Source: Pisolithus tinctorius (lineage: Eukaryota > Basidiomycota > Agaricomycetes > Boletales > Pisolithaceae). Taken from it: a stretch of DNA of 64,000 nt. This document shows, piece by piece, positions 9,253 to 19,729 of the stretch. The notes under the pieces were generated by a model, which saw nothing but the letters and a program-made list of their open reading frames with translations, had not been told where the DNA came from and made no database searches. Location of the stretch: assembly GCA_024663395.1 (NCBI GenBank), contig JANFAH010000005.1:2728001-2792000 (forward strand), written 5' to 3'. The position numbers and the translations under genes were made by a program. Numbering within the stretch: position 1 is the first letter of the stretch; each line of letters starts with the position of its first letter.

Positions 9253-12200
9253 TCATAGCATTGGACAGATCAAACATATGCACTCACATAGACGATTCTC
9301 CAAAATTATTTGCACAAGAGTCTGACACAAATCTTCCAAATTATGACCATGCTGCTGGACAGCAGATTTGACAGCCTGGTGGATGGTGGCTTTAATGCCA
9401 GAACTCTTGTATTCCTTGACAGCCAGAGCAATAACATCTTTCTTCCTAGGTGCTTTTCCATTTTGCAATAAAAAGTAACAATACTCAAAAATGAGCAGGC
9501 AATCTGAAGTAATGAGTATCCCCAATGTAGAGGGTGACTACCACTCACAAACTCCATGCTCAGCAATTGAGAAAGTGGTGACCTTGGGTGATGGCAGCTT
9601 GTATTTGCCTTTTTGTGCAACTTCAGGCTGTGATTACATGTGTCATATTGTGACAAGAGTATTCCCATCCCAAAATGGAACTTACAACCTGTGTTGCAGC
9701 AGCAACAGGTCAGCACAATAGTGATATGCCTATAGCCAGGATGAAAACCAATTATCAAACCACTCACATCCTGGCAAATCACAATGAAGATGACAGGAAA
9801 AATTAGGTCAGTGGAGATTCAGTTTTCATGGAATGGAATGGCTTACAAGCTGGGAATACACCAGAAAGCCACATGTGGGTGAGTCCACCCAGCAAATGCT
9901 GATCCACTGACATTACTCACATCCTATCATGCCATCAAGGAGAGTACAAGGAAGCAAGTCAGCAAATAGCCAGCTAATCCTGGCATAAAATCACTCACAA
10001 GCTGTCATGGCACAAACAAGCAGAGTGCAGGTGGGGCCAGTCAGCAGACATCCAACCAAACCTGCCATCAAATCACTTACATGCTGTCATGGCACAAACA
10101 AGCATATTGCAAGTGGGGCCAGTCAGCAGACATCCAACCAAACCTGCCATCAAATCACTCACATGCTGTCATGGCACAAACAAGCACAGTGCAAGTGGGG
10201 CCAGTCAGCAGACATCCAACCAAACCTGCCATCAAACCACTCACACGCTGTCATGGCACAAACAAGCACAGTGCAAGTGGGGCCAGTCAGCAGACATCCA
10301 ACCAAACCTGCCATCAAATCACTCACACCCTGTCATGGCACAAACAAGCACAGTGCAAGTGGGGCCAGTCAGCAGACATCCAACCAAACCTGCCATCAAA
10401 TCACTCACATGCTGTCATGGCACAAACAAGCACAGTGCAAGTGGGGCCAGTCAGCAGACATCCAACCAAACCTGCCATCAAACCACTCACACGCTGTCAT
10501 GGCACAAACAAGCACAGTGCAAGTGGGGCCAGTCAGCAGACATCCAACCAAACCTGCCATCAAATCACTCACACCCTGTCATGGCACAAACAAGCACAGT
10601 GCAAGTGGGGCCAGTCAGCAGACATCCAACCAAACCTGCCATCAAATCACTCACATGCTGTCATGGCACAAACAAGCACAGTGCAAGTGGGGCCAGTCAG
10701 CAGACATCCAACCAAACCTGCCATCAAATCACTCACAAGCTGTCATGGCACAAACAAGCATGGTGCAAGTGGGGCCAGTCAGCAGACATCCAACCAAACC
10801 TGCCATCAAATCACTCACATCCTGTCATGGCACAAACAAGCACAGTGCAAGTGGGGCCAGTCAGCAGACATCCAACCAAACCTGCCATCAAATCACTCAC
10901 AAGCTGTCATGGCACAAACAAGCACAGTGCAAGTGGGGCCAGTCAGCAGACATCCAACCAAACCTGCCATCAAATCACTCACACCCTGTCATGGCACAAA
11001 CAAGCACAGTGCAAGTGGGGCCAGTCAGCAGACATCCAACCAAACCTGTCATCAAATCACTCACAAGCTATCATGGCATGAACAAGCACAGCATAAATGG
11101 GCCAGTCAGCAGACATCCAACCAAACCTGCCATCAAGTCACTCACAATCTGTCATGGCACAAACAAGCACAGTGCAAGTGGGGCCAGTCAGTAGACATCC
11201 AACCAAATCTACCATCAAAGCACTCACATCCTGTCATGCACAAACAAGCACAGTACAAGTGGGGAGAGTCAGCAAAGATCCAACTGAACCCACCATGAAA
11301 CACCTCACAGCCTGCAACACCACAATGATGCATATCATAAATGCAATGTATCAGTGAGCATCCTGCTAAACCTGCTGTGCCATCACTTACAAACTGTCAT
11401 ACCACACCCATATATAATGCAAGTGTCACCAATCAGTAGACATCCATCTTTATATGCAATGAAGTCACTGACAGTCTGTCACATGTGATATGTACAGTGT
11501 ATGTCAGCTCCCAATGTGCAGATTACCTTGCCATGAAATATCATACCTCCTGATATGCCACCAACAAGTGGAATCCACATGAGGTTAGCCAACCTCCAGC
11601 CAACCCTTCCATGAAATCACCCACAATCTGTCAGATCAACAAAATGCAAGGCATGTGCACCACTGGTCAGTAGACAAGATAGCTACTCCAGTCATAACAT
11701 TACTCACAAACTTTTATGCCAGGGATATGTGCAAAACATGTGAGGACATGCACTGCATTCAGCACCTACTGTGGCACCACAATCAGACACTCACTGAATG
11801 CTTGGGAAACCAACTGAGCACAGCAGATTCAAAAGCTGTTATGTCATATTTTTTCCCCATCTCAATTACTTGTCTGATCATTCTTCCCACCACCCTTCAG
11901 AATATCAGAATTTGTGATGAGATCACACTGTTGGCTTACCGGTATACAGCATATTCAATACATAATCCAATGCTTGACTGCTGTGTTGATATAAGTAACC
12001 TCTGCAGGCCTTCCTCATTCAAAGCACTTGCTGTGGACTGCATCAAAGTGGTGCAATCTGCACTCTCATTATGCATCTCTGTCAAGAATTTTTGCATCAA
12101 GCACAACCATCTGTCAAAAGTGCAATACTTACTGGTCAGTGCAAGATACATCTTAGGTGGGAATTGGCACTGGTCCAGTATCTGCTTGATGTGTGTCTGC

Positions 12201-13256
12201 CACTTTTCTAATAACAGAGTTTCCCTTTCTGGGGCTCTTTTCTTTGCTTCTTCCATCTCCAACCCTTCATCCAGAAGTTCCTCAATGGCAGCAAGATGCA
12301 ATGCATCCACCTTTGTTAGCAACACTACCACTGGGACTATGCAGATGCTGGTCAGTGATGGCCACATTTCTAGAAGTGAACATACCATGCCCTGTGTCAC
12401 ACTCATTAAAGAACTTCTGCTCAGCAGCAGTGACTGTCCTTTGGTAGTCAGTCATGGGGATGCAATACCTATGTATACCTTATGCTCAGTTGAGCCAGTA
12501 ACCACTCCAAAGGTAATTCTCACCAAATTGCATGAATCCGCTTCTGCAGTGTCCTTGCAGCTGCATGGTCAACAACAAACTTCTTCATTTTATCAAACTG
12601 CTGGGCTGATCCCGCCTCAAAACCTGAAGAGTCGTGGAATACAAACCCTGGGTTGCTCTTGAACACCAGTTCATGCTCAATGTTATGGTAGCCACGCTAG
12701 GGGTAATCAACTGTAACTTTATTTGCTGAAATCCAAGATAACCTCTTACCCCTAGACTACCTTCCACGACAACGTTGTCAATCTGTAAATTGTTAGATAA
12801 GTGTTAAAAACTCCACACAAACATACCATGTTCCCCTTTGCATCAAAGATATCAGGTTTGTCCACAGTGTTGCATACCCTCTGAAGGATGGTTGTTTTGC
12901 CAGCGTTCGCTCTGCCCATCACCAACACTCGAAATTTCTCAATTTTTGCCAAGTACTCCTTGGCCTTTTCAGGATCCATACGAAATGTGGCAGGTGAAGG
13001 AGTGGTTTCTATTCCTCGACGTCAACCACATCCACGTCCGCCAAATAATCGTAGTCATACCTATGGTAGGATTACTATCTTCTGCATTCACATTTTAGCA
13101 ACTAGTTGACCAATGACGGCAAGTAAATATGACGATACCTGCAGCTGCAGTTTCAGCGGTAACTGGACCACTGTGACTCTCGTGTGAGCGACGAGAGCGA
13201 GCAGCACTGCCAAACGGCAAGGAAGCCAGAAACTTCTTTACACGCCCGGGAGCCAT
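9253..13256 (-). CDS. P-loop GTPase (G-domain protein) with a one-codon-exon array
   Basis: Model (minus): 13256-13139, 13014-12827, 12782-12750, 12696-12524, 12468-12386, 12336-12133, 12078-11940, 11894-11795, then 26 three-base exons, then 9627-9549 and 9503-9253; about 481 aa. All junctions are in phase. Seen: P-loop GRANAGKT (about residues 73-80), HDSSGFEAGSA with the DxxG of G3 (135-138), TKVD of G4 (about 206-209), and a STQQ segment near 300. The N-terminus (MAPGRVKKFL) is basic. The C-terminus has a hydrophobic CLLIFEYCYFLL followed by a helical, Lys-rich tail. This order is typical of the large Agaricomycete family of AIG1/MMR_HSR1-like G-domain proteins; substrate and role are unknown. 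ATG 13256 was chosen because it gives the in-phase exon 1; ATG 12979 is a weaker alternative. Exon 1 is CpG-rich and the rest CpG-poor. The array lies between residue 346 and the 109-residue C-terminal part. Confidence 0.8.
9628..11794 (-). repeat. Tandem array of 27 intron-like units with 3-nt exons (82-bp minisatellite core)
   Basis: On the minus strand each unit begins with GTGAGT or a close variant. Most carry a CTGAC/CTAAC-type branch motif (about 39 nt before the end in the core), and each ends in AG (mostly GACAG). The next unit starts exactly 3 nt later in all 26 cases. The 3-nt exons start (plus coordinate of lowest base) at 9686, 9768, 9847, 9921, 9999, then every 82 bp from 10081 to 11065, then 11146, 11228, 11309, 11391, 11473, 11547, 11625 and 11708. 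The core (9999-11146) has 79-nt introns that are almost identical. Edge units are 71-84 nt and strongly diverged, yet keep the 3-nt spacing. Codons in gene order: F, I, E, T, F, A, D, I; then L, G, L, D, L, H, G, R, H, G, R, H, H, L; then D, L, D, V. All but one (GAG) are NNT, so none can be a stop. Confidence 0.9.
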
Positions 13257-15146
13257 GTGGATTCGACAAGTATAAGATGTTACGGGTGAGAAAGGCCTGT
13301 TGTGATCAAGGTTCAAACGTTACGTTCAACGTTCAAGTTGTTCGGCGACGACGTGGAGCGATTGATAGTACGGGGGCGCTTATCTGTTTTGAAATTTCCC
13401 ACCTACACGAGCAGAAGGTACATCTTCTCACGGACTGCCGCTGCGCTTTGGTAGCCCGGTGGACGCCGTGGCTGACTCTGTATAGGGCTGACCTGGTCCA
13501 ACTTTGAGCAGTTACCACCTCCTTCATCAATCATGAAGCGACCTTGGGCGAACACGTTGTGTCACCTCATACCCGATTACACCTGGAAATGGTTTGTCAA
13601 ACTTGTTCGTTCGCGTCCCTACCGATGGAGGGAGAAGACAACGTGTCTGATTCGCTGCACGCAGGAAAGATGGTCCGCACTCTCTTATATTCCTCTGCGG
13701 ATTCCGGTTTGAGCTGGAGTGAAGCACAGTAGTATCGGTGAATGACGGATCGCCAAATAACATAGGGCCGCTCACTTCGATGATCTGACCAATCCGCTTA
13801 GCTTGTTCCATGACGCAACTGCTCAGCTTGAAGGCCTGAACGTCGGTGTCCACAACGACGGACAACCGTTCGTCTTGACTTCTGAAACAATGTGGGGTGA
13901 TTCATGCATCCCGTTCTCGTCTCAAAGATCTCAATCCCCGAGCATGTTGTCCTCAGTAAACATCTCCCATCGTGATCCCTGCGGTAGTCGTTTCAGTGGC
14001 CCAAATATCACGCTCCAAGAAAGGGATCGGACTGTTGATTCCTTGAACTCCAGGTACCACCAACCCCGCTTTCCAGAGATCGCGAGCCTGCTCAGTCAAG
14101 CCCCATACTTCTGATATGAAACAAACGAACTTGCGTCGTCTTGTGTCTCCCAAGGGCGAAAGTTGTCGGCCGTCGACTGTGTTCGTGAAACTTAATAACG
14201 AAAGTCAAGGTGAGTCGTGCCCACCTTTCGAACAGTTAAAGCCAGACTTGGTTGCAACTCTCGAGAGTACAATTGACGGTGTGTCTATGTGTTTCGCTAG
14301 ACGCCTCGGCGGTCTCAGCGGTACGAAATACACCTGAAGGACCTCCCGATTTCAACTCTGGTAGATTCGGACGTATGTGGCCTGGCGCCACTGGTGCCCC
14401 CAATGGCAGCATACCACATGCGTAGAATCGTGACCATTGTCGATGAGAGTGCGTGGATCAAAGTTTCACGGTGGCGTAGTTCGTACATTGCAGTTGCCTG
14501 TAGACACCTCCATTAGCACGACACACTCAGTAGCAATAGTAGCAATGTTTGTCTGAGCATGGACTGTTATTATGCGACCCGCATCGTATTAAGGGTTGCT
14601 TGTCTCGCTGGCTCCAACGCCCTCACTTTCAGTGATGAACTGTTACCCAGGGGATACGCACCGTGTCTCGAGTGAAAAAAACTTACTGCAAAAAGGTTTG
14701 CGAAGGGCGCGATCCACTGCGCGGCTGACGACGTGTCCTGATCTCCTACGACTAACTCGGCAGGACCTGCTGGATGCGGAATTGCTTCCCTGGCCAGACA
14801 AGGTCCAATTATTCCATGTCCAAATACCTCTTACGAGGCACAAGACGAAATGACAACCAAGTTTTCTGGAGGGGACAGTCTTGAACTAGCGCACTCGTGG
14901 ATGAGTTCGCTGACGTAAACCACCTCGCATTCCCGATGGAGGGCCATTACAGCCGCTGAGCCACGGGGCCGACACTACCTCCCACCTGCTTGAGCCCTTG
15001 AAGGACAAAATTAATCTACGTTTTGCCTCGGAGGCAAATCTGTTCCACCGCATCAGTGGCATTCCATTGTCCTTTGAGTATAAAATGCCCCCTGTCCACG
15101 ATGAAAATCCCCATCGCCTCTTCTCCTCTTCTCTCTGTCCTCGATC
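13257..15146. other. Intergenic, no supported gene; TATA box at 15079-15085
   Basis: This CpG-rich stretch has only short frames on both strands (for example minus 13527-13865 and 13953-14153). They do not join into a model or show a domain. Part of it is the shared upstream region of the leftward GTPase gene and the rightward gene at 15147. A TATAAAA at 15079-15085 lies 62 bp before that ATG and is a good core-promoter candidate. Confidence 0.5.
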
Positions 15147-16757
15147 ATGTTTCAGCAGCGTTATCCGCCGTATGACACTCATCTGACCACTTTTTACAGC
15201 GACCATGGCGGTTCTACGTCCGTCCAAGACGAGAACCACCGTCGGCTGTCACCTGTCCTCGAGGCAGTGACCTCGTCTTACCACAGTACCACCGTGGTCG
15301 ACGGCTACCCACCGTTGCCACCGACCGCTCCGACCCCGGCTCACGTCCCTTTCGACGTGTCGGATGATGATTACTACGGTGGCATACCGCAGGAGACATC
15401 CGTTGACTCGAGGTTTCTTTTCACCCCAACTGCGATTGGATTCCAATTTAACCATGATACTCAACAATACCACGTTCCTACCCCTCATGTCGTCGAGACG
15501 GACGAATTTGTTTATAGTTATCCGCAAGAACAAGTGGGCTCCGTACCTGCCCAAGTGACGGATCTTGTAGACAACCAATCGCAAGAACAGATCAGCCTTC
15601 CAACTCCAGAACCGAGCCCCAAGCTCCAAGCTTGGTCTATCGACGCCCCCACCCGGCCGTTTACCAAGCCACTTACCGAAGATCCCGTCCGGGAAATGAT
15701 CTTTCGTGGCAGGCGCGACAAAGAAAGAGAGCGCGATTTGTCCTACCTCGCTTTGAACTTGGAAGATCCCGGACGTACTACCCTGGCTTTCGAACCGCCA
15801 CTCACCGGAATTGCGACTGTGGACGAAGCCTCACGCCAGTACTACTCGTTCACGCCCGCTGACACTGAACTACGTCGTTTCGGAGGAGAAGTTGGTTACC
15901 AATACCCACTTGAAGTCATCCAGGCCCTCCAACAAACGTTGGCTACAGATTGGGTCAATGTTATGCCGCCTCCTATTCCCATTGTCATCCTCAGGCCGTT
16001 CGATTATGTGGGTGGTAGCGTGTTAGCGCAAGGCCAAGACTCCTGGGCGTTCATAGTGCCAAACGAGGATACTATCTGGGCTTCCGTTCTCGAACGTGGT
16101 GTGGACAAGGATTACAGGCCTCTCGCTACCGACCCGAAGACCCGTCAGCGCTTGCAAGTCGTCACCGAAAGCCAGCAATATGGTTCAGCGGTGTACACTC
16201 CTCATTTCATCGTCATGTCCCAATTCGCAGTCAACCTCTTCGTCGAACTTCCAAGGCTTCCCAACCAAGGTCTGGCTAAACCTCTCGTCAACTACTTCGG
16301 CACGTTCGTGATGCAATACATGGACAACATGTACATGAAGCAGAAGGCATGGAACGACATCGCGGAAGAGATCAAGGACCATTTGTATGACCAAGCTCCA
16401 CATCTCTTCAAAGGGTTCAAACCATACAAGACGGTTCCACGCATCCCGGTCGTCAGATTTATATACACTAAGTTCGACAGTCATCTCGTTGGGTGTGCCG
16501 ACCGAGCTGCTGTAGAAGCGCAACTAGCGCGTGCCATGGCTCAACTTGAACGCGACCGGACAGAGGGTATCGAGTCTGAGAGCTGTTATGACTTGGAAAG
16601 CGACGTCGAAGTGGGCAGTGACTATATCATTGGTAACGATTCCTTGTTTTTGAATCTTGACGGTGAGTGATGCTTTCGGAGATTCACGCTGATCTCCAAT
16701 CTTTCAGGTCGCCTCCGTTCCGCAATGCAACACTGCCACCCGTTACGGCTCTTATGA
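15147..16757 (+). CDS. Uncharacterised 521-aa protein
   Basis: Exons 15147-16662 and 16708-16757. The intron begins GTGAGT and ends TTTCAG, and joining adds a short tail (RLRSAMQHCHPLRLL). The first ~190 residues are Pro/Ser/Gln-rich and look disordered. From about 195 on the protein looks globular (YQYPLEVIQALQQTLATDW, PIVILRPFDYV, PHLFKGFKPYKTVPRI). The end has an acidic stretch (about 480-500). No signal peptide, membrane segment or known domain was recognised. A TATA box sits 62 bp upstream of the ATG. A decayed copy of the C-terminal two thirds, including the same intron, lies at 59024-59980. This supports the exon structure and shows the locus was duplicated as a block. Confidence 0.75.
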
Positions 16758-17159
16758 CCTTGACTCTTTTCACGACTTGTATTTCTTGATTATGATCGTT
16801 TTGTATGGCTTGATGATCTTTTGCATGTTATTTTTTCACATAGCTAACGGCATTGTATCGTTGTTGATGGAATGTTCTTCTAACCTTCTATATATTTGCA
16901 TTGTATGGACGGGTTTCTTTATCTTAAATGTAACTCTCGCTGCGTACTGTTAACAGAGCTCTGAATATCGATATGAAACCCTTCGTCAACAGGATCATTG
17001 GTATCGTTCCGTAGGCGAAGACGTGTCTAAACAAGAAATCATGAAATAATCTCGTACATCCGAATGTCGGAGGGTAATCGTTTCGACAGAAAGATCTATG
17101 TTTCTGCTGATGGTAACTTGGAAAACTTGAGTTCCAGAGAAGACTACAAGGAACAAACG

Positions 17160-18286
17160 TTAATTGGTCTTGATCTTTTCGGCGATTCCTGCCACATAGG
17201 TAACAGAAGGTAGTGAGCAACGGAGCACTAGTACAGGACAAAGAAAGAGTACCATTCTTGAAAGAAACTCCAAACGTCCTCGCCGTCCGGGCAACAAACA
17301 ATCCCGTTAGGACCAACGCACATGCTGCTCTCGCTGTTTCGGCGTCCAGTGGCTCGACTTTTGCCAGACCCTCAGCATCCACCGCACCCCCGACCAACCC
17401 CACCAGCACCGCATGCACGTCAGCCCAGAACGGCTGGGTATGCGTGAGGGTGGCGTAAAGTGCTGCGACTAGCGGTGCACTCCACAGATCAGTGGCTGTC
17501 CAGCCGTAGGGCAGAAGCTCGGGGGGCGTGGACACGGCCAGGGGTGTTGGCTGAAGGAGAGAGAACAAGTTGGCGAGGAAGAATCCGCCGTTGGCTAGAA
17601 CCTGTCCGACGGAATTTATATTTATGTTGGGTCCGTCACTTTACACGAGCGGATGAAGACTTACGAGCGAAGACAGAACGAGTGCCCATGGTGATCCGGA
17701 TGCCCCCGCTGCCGGGCTACTCAATACGACGGGCGGAACGATGCTGCAGAGCAAGAAGGCACGGTTATACGCATCAAAGATCGAAAACGGGAGTTCTGTG
17801 TTGAACGAGGGGATGGGTATCATGGATGCCGGGATGCTTTCGACGAGAGCTTGTGTGACGACGCAGAGAAGCGGCGTCGCACCGGAGAGCATAAACGACG
17901 CCGACACAGAGATATATGGACCTGCCAGTGAAGAGCAGCTCAGCTACATGTATCGGCCGACGAAACAGAGTCGAACGGTTGAACTCACATATCATTGCCT
18001 CGCCGCCGTACACCACCACCAGGGTGGTCAGTGCGTCCCTAACAAAGGACCTATTCTCTACTGCAGCGACAGCATCTTCCAGCTTCTTTCCAGACGCGCA
18101 TCTAAGATACTCGCGCCTCAAACTCTCCCTGATCTGCCTGAGCGCAAGACATAGCCGGACTGTCGCGAGCAGATCGAGCGTGCTGGTCTTGAGCCCGAAC
18201 CATGCAAAAGGCGCAACAGGGGCGAGGATGTACTGGTATACTGCGGCAATAGGTTGGAGGACCATCTTGTTGGGGGACAGCGACAA
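17160..18286 (-). CDS. Multi-pass membrane protein, unknown function (310 aa)
   Basis: Exons (minus) 18286-17989, 17921-17665, 17601-17253 and 17188-17160 join in phase with GTGAGT, GTAAGT and GTACTC donors. Hydrophobic segments recur (IAAVYQYILAPVAPFAWFGL, ALTTLVVVYGGEA, SVSASFMLSGATPLLCVV, FLLCSIVPPVVLS, FFLANLFSLL, PLVAALYATL, VLVGLVGG, AACALVLTGLFVA), so about six to eight membrane helices are likely. The C-terminus is short and basic (IAEKIKTN). Segments such as PPELLPYGW and QPFWADVHA look like family signatures, but I do not recognise the family. A broken paralogue lies at 60170-60960. It sits between the 521-aa gene (convergent) and SF3B4 (same strand). Confidence 0.75.
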
Positions 18287-18546
18287 CAGCGATGGTACAG
18301 GAATCAGATGGGACTGTCCCTAAATGGGATCGGCCGGGGTAGGAACTTGAGTAATACACATGCCGTCAAGTAGGGGTGCAGCACTACTTAGGGTTGTGTA
18401 AATTCATCATCGTAGATATCAGACAAGGCTCTTTGTTCAGAGGTAATTCATGAACAATTAAGGGAATGTCAACTACAAAGCCTCAGGGAAGGTTCTCCGA
18501 CTGCAGGTCAACAATGCATTTCAGTACGATAGAAAACTAAATACAA

Positions 18547-19667
18547 CTACTGGAACTGCATGGGCGGTGGCGGCATACCAGGCCCGGGCACAAATCCAGG
18601 AGGCGGTGGGGGAGGAGCAAACCCGCCAGGTGGGAACATCCCCATGTTCGGAGGTGGGGGTGGAGGTGGCATCCCCATCGGTACGCCCATCGCTTGTGTG
18701 GACTGAGGCGTAAACCCAGGCGGAGGTGGTGGCTGCGCTAATGCTCCCGCGAACTGACCCTGATATGGTCCTTGGAATCCTGGTACAGGCGGCCGAGCTC
18801 CAAAAGCGCCCATCGGTGCTGGTGGTGGTCGCGCGCTAACCGGTAACGCATTGTTCTTACGTGCTTGGGCAGCAAGGAGACGTTCAGCGGCTGTCCCGTG
18901 TCGCTCCCCTTTGCCATCTTTTTTAAAGGCGTATTGAACGGTAATGCGTTTGTTCATCAGGAATTGACCGTTCATCGCTTCGATGGCGGCGTCCGACGAT
19001 TCGAAATCTGTATATGCGACGAATCCGTAGCCCTTCGATTGTCCGGTTTGCGGGTCCCGTGCAATCTGAAATGCATCGCGTCAAGTAGTCATGGACAGTT
19101 GTGTCAACAGAAAACCATACCTTGGCTGTCGTGGCCATCAATCCAAACGCGCTAAACGTGTCATACAAGAGCCTTTCATCGACGTTCTCGTCCAAATTTC
19201 CAACAAAGAGATTGGCACCGACGTCCAGTTGTTTTTTGTCAGACGAAGCCTGTAAACACATTATCATTATCAGCAGAACATACAGATTGAACATAAGTTG
19301 CTCACCTTGTTAACACGTATCGGTTTACCCCAAAGCTTGATTTGATTCATAATTTTGCACGCATATTCTGCATCCTCCTCTGTCGAGAATTCACAGAACC
19401 CGTAACCCTGGTGGGTCATTGATACACGGTCCTTGGGAAGATGGACGTTCACTGTACAACAAAAGATGAAGGCCAGATACGGTCGAGATGGCATGTGGAC
19501 TCGCCTACAGGACCAGCTTGCAGCATGAGCTCCCAGACGAGAGCGTCCGTACACCGTTCATCGAGATTTCCCTGGAAATATTAAGCTGCTTACCCACCAA
19601 AATATGAATTGATACCCACCAGGTACACGGTCGCTTCCTGGTTGCGGTCATCCTGTGGACGGGACAT
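18547..19667 (-). CDS. SF3B4: Splicing factor 3B subunit 4 (U2 snRNP SF3b49)
   Basis: Exons (minus) 19667-19620, 19571-19505, 19451-19306, 19249-19121 and 19065-18547; 302 aa. The N-terminus [19 protein letters not shown] starts RRM1 (about 13-91), which continues with [16 protein letters not shown] and [14 protein letters not shown]2 (about 100-178) has [22 protein letters not shown] and [14 protein letters not shown]. It is followed by the family hallmark [19 protein letters not shown]. The C-terminus is Pro/Gly/Met-rich, as in SF3B4. In the family this nuclear protein binds pre-mRNA near the branch site within U2 snRNP (SF3b complex). Intron 2 must begin with GC (AG|GCGAGT at 19504) to restore the conserved [14 protein letters not shown] decayed piece of exons 1-3 is repeated at 61060-61330. 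Confidence 0.93.
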
Positions 19668-19729
19668 CGTGGATGGGGGACGGAGTAAGTGGCCCTAATA
19701 AGAACACGTGACAGCCTCTTCAGTGGCTG

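Noticed and set aside
9999..11148. CRISPR-like array
   Set aside because: Repeats are 79 bp with 3-bp 'spacers', the context is a fungal gene with introns, and there are no cas genes.
10007..11298. Three long overlapping plus-strand reading frames (330-405 codons) in the 82-bp repeats
   Set aside because: 82 is not a multiple of 3, so one stop-free repeat opens all three frames with the same peptide permuted. The minus strand has the splice-site logic and the flanking gene exons. The plus frames are a by-product.
12585..12767. 60-codon minus frame as a separate small gene
   Set aside because: It reads through an intron of the GTPase gene. The conserved protein (RGYHNIEHEL...) is in another frame after the CTAG acceptor at 12697.
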